Under the pieces are notes generated by a model, which saw only the letters and a program-made list of their open reading frames with translations, was not told where the DNA came from and did no database searches. The translations under genes were made by a program, and so were the position numbers. From Planctomycetia bacterium (GTDB lineage Bacteria; Planctomycetota; UBA8108; UBA1146), in assembly GCA_012269595.1 (NCBI GenBank), contig JAAXJX010000058.1:76328-123647 (forward strand): a DNA stretch of 47,320 nucleotides, given 5' to 3'. This document shows, piece by piece, positions 43,254-47,320 of the stretch. The number at the start of each line of letters is the position of its first letter. The stretch's first letter is position 1.

Positions 43254-44883
43254 TTCTTCCACTGCCAAAAAACTGATTCTGGTCGCTTCCGAAGAATGTC
43301 AAAGGGCTGCACAAAAGTTGCGCAAACCCGGTCTTCCCAAGCTTTTTTACCTCTCATACCTCATTCGGGATCATGAGTTCTTCAACGTAGAGGCCCGCTT
43401 CGGTGCCCTTTACAAGGAAGATCACTACTCGCGAAGAAACTGTCTCACGGATGCCCACGTAGGATCTTTCCGTAAAGACCAGATCAGTGAAGGTGGACTC
43501 GAGGAAAACTCGAAGGAAGAAGAGTCATACAGCTACCTGGGATTACCGATTCATGATCGCAAGGAAGCGCTTCGAATCGGTCTCTGGCGCCTGACAGATG
43601 CGAAATATCGTGAAGCAGAGGAAGCCTACTTCCGACGCAAGGCCCATGAACTGACCTACCTCAACTTGCACCCGGAACTTCATGACTGGGAGAAGCGAAA
43701 ACCGGTGGTCGATCTGGCTCCCGGTTCACTGCCGGCCATCGATCGGGAGCATTGGTCCCGTTATGTCGAGAAGGCGAGTGCCACTGCCAGAAACCATCCC
43801 GGGATCAAAAACAGCCATGTCTCCCTTCAGGTCAAACACCAGACACGTCTCTTCGTCAATTCCGACGGCTCACAAATCGCTGAAAGCCAGGCTTTCTGGC
43901 AACTGGAGGCTTACCTATGGCACCTCAGCGAAAAGGGAGATGGAATCCCGTGGACCATCAGCCACTTCGTCAACGATCCCTCTGAACTTCCTGATCTCAA
44001 ACAGATCCGAAGAGAGATTCGGTCTGCAGCTCAACTTCTGGAAAAAGTCGCTGCTGCACCGCGCTTCCACTCCTACTCGGGCCCCGTACTTCTCGATCCG
44101 ATCCCTGCAGGTCTGTTGATCCATGAAGCGATGGGGCACCGCCTTGAAGGGAACCGCCTTCGATCGGGTGGAGAAGCCCGCACCTTTGCCGACTCCCTCG
44201 GAAAGACAGTTCTTCCCGAGTTCCTGTCTCTCTCTGACCACCCACAGGATTCCCATCTTGAATTGCCGAGTGGCGAATCCCGCTCATTGGTGGGTCATTA
44301 CCGATTCGACGATGAAGGAACACCTTCAGCGACTGCTGACCTGATCTCGGGAGGCAAGTTGAAGGGATTCCTGACCAGCAGGGTTCCCATTGAACGCCGA
44401 CACTCTTCAAACGGACATGCCCGTTCCAGTCACCATGAACGGGCGATCAGTCGCATGGGCGTCACCCACCTCGAGTCGGAACACACGGCGACTTCCCGGG
44501 AGTTGAAGGCAAAGCTCCTCGAGGAAGTAAAGCGACAGAATCTTCCTTACGGCATTCGCATCCTGAATGCGTCTTCAGGTGAGACCACAACTGACGCCTA
44601 CGATTTCCAGGCTTTCCTCGGCGAAATCAATCTTGCCGCGAGGGTCTTTCCGGATGGCAGGGAAGAACTGATTCGGGGAGTCAACTTTGTCGGAACCCCC
44701 CTGAACGCTGTGCAGGGAATCATCGCAGCCGGCGATGATCCGGTGATCGACAATGCCTGGTGTGGAGCTGAAAGCGGTATGGTCCCTGTTTCAACCATCA
44801 GCCCATCCTTGCTGATCCGAAATCTGGAACTTCAGAGCAAGGCAGATACGCCTTACACCCAATACTTCTATCCGATGCCGTAA
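43195..44883 (+). CDS. TldD/PmbA-family metalloprotease
   Basis: TldD/PmbA proteins are zinc-dependent proteases that trim peptides. The 562-residue product has the TldD-type metal motif HEAMGH (His310, Glu311, His315) in LLIHEAMGHRLEGNRL, followed by FRFDDEG-like YRFDDEGTPSATADLISGGKL, and a C-terminal VNFVGTPLNAVQGIIAAGDD and NAWCGAESGMVPVSTISPSLL, which I know from the family. The N-terminal part (PKLFYLSYLIRDHEFFNVEA) belongs to a planctomycete-type single-chain version. There is no signal peptide with the ATG at 43195. That start overlaps apt by 59 bases and has a weak ribosome binding site; the true start may be a non-ATG codon a little downstream. Confidence 0.85.
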   Translation: MAETSSQTAKSSVFWRFRINSSTAKKLILVASEECQRAAQKLRKPGLPKLFYLSYLIRDHEFFNVEARFGALYKEDHYSRRNCLTDAHVGSFRKDQISEGGLEENSKEEESYSYLGLPIHDRKEALRIGLWRLTDAKYREAEEAYFRRKAHELTYLNLHPELHDWEKRKPVVDLAPGSLPAIDREHWSRYVEKASATARNHPGIKNSHVSLQVKHQTRLFVNSDGSQIAESQAFWQLEAYLWHLSEKGDGIPWTISHFVNDPSELPDLKQIRREIRSAAQLLEKVAAAPRFHSYSGPVLLDPIPAGLLIHEAMGHRLEGNRLRSGGEARTFADSLGKTVLPEFLSLSDHPQDSHLELPSGESRSLVGHYRFDDEGTPSATADLISGGKLKGFLTSRVPIERRHSSNGHARSSHHERAISRMGVTHLESEHTATSRELKAKLLEEVKRQNLPYGIRILNASSGETTTDAYDFQAFLGEINLAARVFPDGREELIRGVNFVGTPLNAVQGIIAAGDDPVIDNAWCGAESGMVPVSTISPSLLIRNLELQSKADTPYTQYFYPMP

Positions 44884-44915
44884 GCCCGGATATATCGAGC
44901 CTGCTGTTCAGGAAA

Positions 44916-46103
44916 TTACTGAAGCTGGTCAGCGATTTCCGGAAGCAGTGAACGGGAGATCTGGCTCATCAACGCCTTGTTGGACCCTTCGCCAACCCGG
45001 GTGACAAACAGATCCGCAGCGTGACGGGCGAGGCCGAACTCATCGAGACAGGCCACCCCCCCACACACTTCCATGGCGTCCTGAACCAACTCGGACGCGA
45101 CACGACTGCAATCAATTTTGACCTTTGCAGCCTGCTCCCGATCCAGTGATCCCTGATCGTAACGGTGAACCAACTGGATCAACCAGCTGAGATTGCGCTC
45201 GAGGGCAAGATCCATTTCCAGAACCACATCCTGGACTCGCTGGAAACGCCCGATGGCCCCACCAAACTGCTCCCGCTCCTGGACATACTGGCGGGTTTTA
45301 TCGAGGGCGAATGCGAGCGATCCCAGAGCAATGGCAGCGACAAAAAGACGGCCGCCGTTGAGGGTGGTCACCATGACCCGGAAGCCACCATTGACCTCAC
45401 CCAGAATCTCATCTTCGCTGACCTCAACAGAATCGAATGCAATCGAGCCGGTGGAGGAAAGGGGCCAGACGGTTTTGCCTTCCATTTCCTGATAAGCCAC
45501 GCCTGCACGGTCACGGGGGACAATAAAGCAGGTACTGCGATGACCATTGCGCCCTTCCGGGTCAGTCAAGGCGTGAACCACGACATGGCTGGCCCAGGCA
45601 GCATTGGTGCTCCAGCACTTTTCACCGCGAAGCACGTAACCGTTGTCGGTCTTTTCAGCCACAACCTGGGGATTGGCCGCGTCGGAACCACGCCCCGGCT
45701 CTGAAAGTCCAAAAGCAAACATGCGTCGGCCAGCAGCCAAATCTTCCAGGTGCTCCGCTTTCTGATCCGCAGATCCGAATCGCAACAACGGATTGATACC
45801 CAATGAAACAGCCGCACCGGGAGTTATGGCGACGGAAGGACTCCAATAGGAGAGCGCAAGGCCCGCAAGGACGAGGTCGATCATCTCACCGTCTTGCCCC
45901 CCATACTCTTCCGGAATCGGCAGCCCAAAGATGCCCATCTCTCCCAGCTGCTCGATCAAATGATCGGGAACCAGCTGCTTGTCCCGTTCCCACTGGAGCA
46001 GGTGAGGAGCGACCTCGTTGGCTGCAAATCGGGAAATCTGATCAAAGAGAGAAAATCTCTCTTCATCCACCAGAGGCTTGAGATGTTTGTCGAGGCGGTT
46101 CAC
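44916..46103 (-). CDS. Acyl-CoA dehydrogenase
   Basis: This FAD flavoenzyme introduces a double bond into acyl-CoA thioesters in fatty or branched-chain acid degradation. The 395-residue product follows the family: PIPEEYGGQDGEMIDLVLAG, FGLSEPGRGSDAA (FAD binding), GEKCWSTNAAWA, LNGGRLFVAAIALG, REQFGGAIGRFQRVQD and CGGVACLDEFGLAR with a Glu in the position of the catalytic base, then EGSNKALMSQISRSLL. The GTG at 46103 gives a standard length; the open frame runs to 46172 with another GTG. It is divergent from the multiheme cytochrome gene and convergent with the protease gene. Confidence 0.92.
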   Translation of the reverse strand: MNRLDKHLKPLVDEERFSLFDQISRFAANEVAPHLLQWERDKQLVPDHLIEQLGEMGIFGLPIPEEYGGQDGEMIDLVLAGLALSYWSPSVAITPGAAVSLGINPLLRFGSADQKAEHLEDLAAGRRMFAFGLSEPGRGSDAANPQVVAEKTDNGYVLRGEKCWSTNAAWASHVVVHALTDPEGRNGHRSTCFIVPRDRAGVAYQEMEGKTVWPLSSTGSIAFDSVEVSEDEILGEVNGGFRVMVTTLNGGRLFVAAIALGSLAFALDKTRQYVQEREQFGGAIGRFQRVQDVVLEMDLALERNLSWLIQLVHRYDQGSLDREQAAKVKIDCSRVASELVQDAMEVCGGVACLDEFGLARHAADLFVTRVGEGSNKALMSQISRSLLPEIADQLQ

Positions 46104-46274
46104 GGCGATTCCATCCTTCTGAAGGGCTTTCCCGTATCGGGATATGTTGTAACCCAAGACCGGCCTCACCACAGGGGGTCTTGGTGGGGATTATCGACAA
46201 TTCAGCAGGAATTGAACCCCTGCCCGCTCCCTGAAATCCTGCCCACTCCCTTCACCCGGGAGTATCCTGAAGTC

Positions 46275-47320
46275 ATGACGATTCACATTTCTGTCCTGCT
46301 TTTGATCGCTCCATGGATCGGCTTGAACCCGAGCGGTGAACCGACGCACGTTGGAAGCCAGACCTGTATCGGATGCCACCAGCAGGAGCACTCCTCCTGG
46401 CTGACTTCACACCACGCAAAGGCGATGCTCGCTCCCGGTGAGAAGGGTGCAGTGGCGTCCTTCAAGGGAGAAGAGGTCAAGGCCGCTGGACTGATCTCCC
46501 GCTTCATCGAAATCGCCGGAGTCCCCCATGTCGAAGTAGAGGATTCTTCAGGGAAAATCCAAAAACCGGTGAAGTACTTTTTTGGAATCGAACCTTGCCA
46601 GCAAGTTCTGATTGAAGAGGAACCGGGCAAACTTCAGAGCTATCCCATCGCCTGGTCCACTGGAAGTGGTGCAAAACCGCAGGGCTGGTATCCCCTCTTT
46701 CCGGGTGAGAAGACTCCACCCGGAGACCCTCTTCACTGGACCGGCTCTCTGAACAACTGGAATCATATGTGTGCTGAGTGTCACTCTACGGGTGTCACCA
46801 AAAACTTTGATGCCAGCACCCAGCAATTCAAGACACGCTATGAGGAGATCGATGTGGCGTGTGAAGCATGTCATGGGCCTGGCAGCCACCATCTTGATTG
46901 GGCTCAATCGGTGAGGGGATTGTCGAAAGAAGACGATCAACCACCTCCCCCTCCCAACTTCGGCTTCCCGTTTTCTCTTTCCAGTGGCAAGCGACAATGG
47001 GTGCGTGCAGAAGGGGAAAAGGTCGCGACTCGCAATCCTGAACTTCCCCACTCACTGGAGCAGGAAACCTGTGCCCGCTGTCACTCGCGGAGAACCGCTC
47101 TCGTGGATGGATCGATTCCGGGAAAAGAACTTTCCCAGACCCACCAACTGTCTCTTCTGGAAGAGGGGCTCTACCACAACGACGGCCAGATTCTTGACGA
47201 GGTGTATGTCCACGGATCGTTCCTTCAGAGCCGCATGCACCAGAAGGGGGTCACCTGTACCGATTGCCATGACCCCCACTCCGGAGAGTTGTATTTGCAG
47301 GGAAACGCACTCTGCATCGG
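46275..47320 (+). CDS. Multiheme c-type cytochrome, cut by the right edge
   Basis: I read this frame directly: ATG at 46275, open for 348 full codons to the window end. A hydrophobic signal (ISVLLLIAPWIG) starts it. Five CxxCH haem sites are seen: CIGCH 31-35, CAECH 166-170, CEACH 196-200, CARCH 265-269 and CTDCH 327-331, and more may follow. The segments GSQTCIGCHQQEHSSWLTSH, LHWTGSLNNWNHMCAECHST and EIDVACEACHGPGSHHLDWA match a family of cytochrome c554-like proteins that often end in tetratricopeptide repeats. It should be periplasmic and carry electrons. The C-terminus and any TPR part lie outside the window. Confidence 0.88.
   Translation, partial: MTIHISVLLLIAPWIGLNPSGEPTHVGSQTCIGCHQQEHSSWLTSHHAKAMLAPGEKGAVASFKGEEVKAAGLISRFIEIAGVPHVEVEDSSGKIQKPVKYFFGIEPCQQVLIEEEPGKLQSYPIAWSTGSGAKPQGWYPLFPGEKTPPGDPLHWTGSLNNWNHMCAECHSTGVTKNFDASTQQFKTRYEEIDVACEACHGPGSHHLDWAQSVRGLSKEDDQPPPPPNFGFPFSLSSGKRQWVRAEGEKVATRNPELPHSLEQETCARCHSRRTALVDGSIPGKELSQTHQLSLLEEGLYHNDGQILDEVYVHGSFLQSRMHQKGVTCTDCHDPHSGELYLQGNALCI

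Overview
The window is most likely from a member of the Planctomycetota, probably uncultivated. Four things point there. A secreted cytochrome-type DUF1549/DUF1553 protein is paired with a DUF1501 protein (3489-8448), a hallmark of Planctomycetota and related phyla. Several multiheme c-type cytochromes are present. One of them ends in a dockerin-like GDxNxD...DVNDD tail, a pattern common in deep planctomycete lineages. The gene set is otherwise scattered housekeeping, mixed in orientation, with moderately high GC and many TTG starts. I see no rRNA, tRNA, CRISPR array, insertion sequence or phage genes.

Layout. 1-756: the start of a small lipoprotein gene cut by the window edge and a small membrane protein, both on the minus strand, separated by an intrinsic terminator. 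1119-3484: a PutP-type symporter and an anchored coiled-coil protein. 3489-8448: the DUF1501 / DUF1549-DUF1553 pair, the latter with two inserted levanase-like modules. 8552-10385: an anchored hypothetical protein and hemB. 10617-19104: a neighbourhood with a light-response flavour. It holds a class II photolyase coupled to a CarH/LitR-like B12-type MerR regulator, a divergent SOUL-family protein with a small membrane protein, modABC, two further membrane proteins and an atypical SDR. 19355-20815: rpmG and a PseB-like sugar nucleotide dehydratase. 20970-25721: a plus-strand run of pentaheme cytochrome-dockerin, a hypothetical protein and the two E1 subunits of a 2-oxoacid dehydrogenase. 25755-30475: a minus-strand run of ugd, uxs (UDP-glucose to UDP-glucuronate to UDP-xylose), nadK and a degenerate sigma-54-type regulator. 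30662-32375: a DEAD-box helicase with an RGG-like tail and a small membrane protein. 32470-35007: a lone receiver-domain protein followed by groES and groEL. 35404-38396: mgtE with a structured leader, convergent with a second, intact sigma-54 activator. 38602-44883: a very large secreted HEAT-like protein, an 85-residue ORF translationally coupled to an RpoD/RpoS-like sigma factor, apt and a TldD-family protease. 44916-47320: acyl-CoA dehydrogenase and a divergent multiheme cytochrome running off the right edge.

The most interesting signals are these. The CarH-like photoreceptor has Tyr at the position of the lower axial histidine, while the other B12-site residues are kept. The apt ribosome binding site lies inside the 3' arm of a terminator-like hairpin. 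A nested structure sits in the mgtE leader. One of two sigma-54 AAA+ regulators has lost the Walker B glutamate and the GAFTGA glycine. Two levanase-like modules are inserted in a DUF1549/DUF1553 protein. No single wholly new multi-gene system is evident; the carH-phr-SOUL-SDR neighbourhood is the best candidate for a functional island with uncharacterised members.
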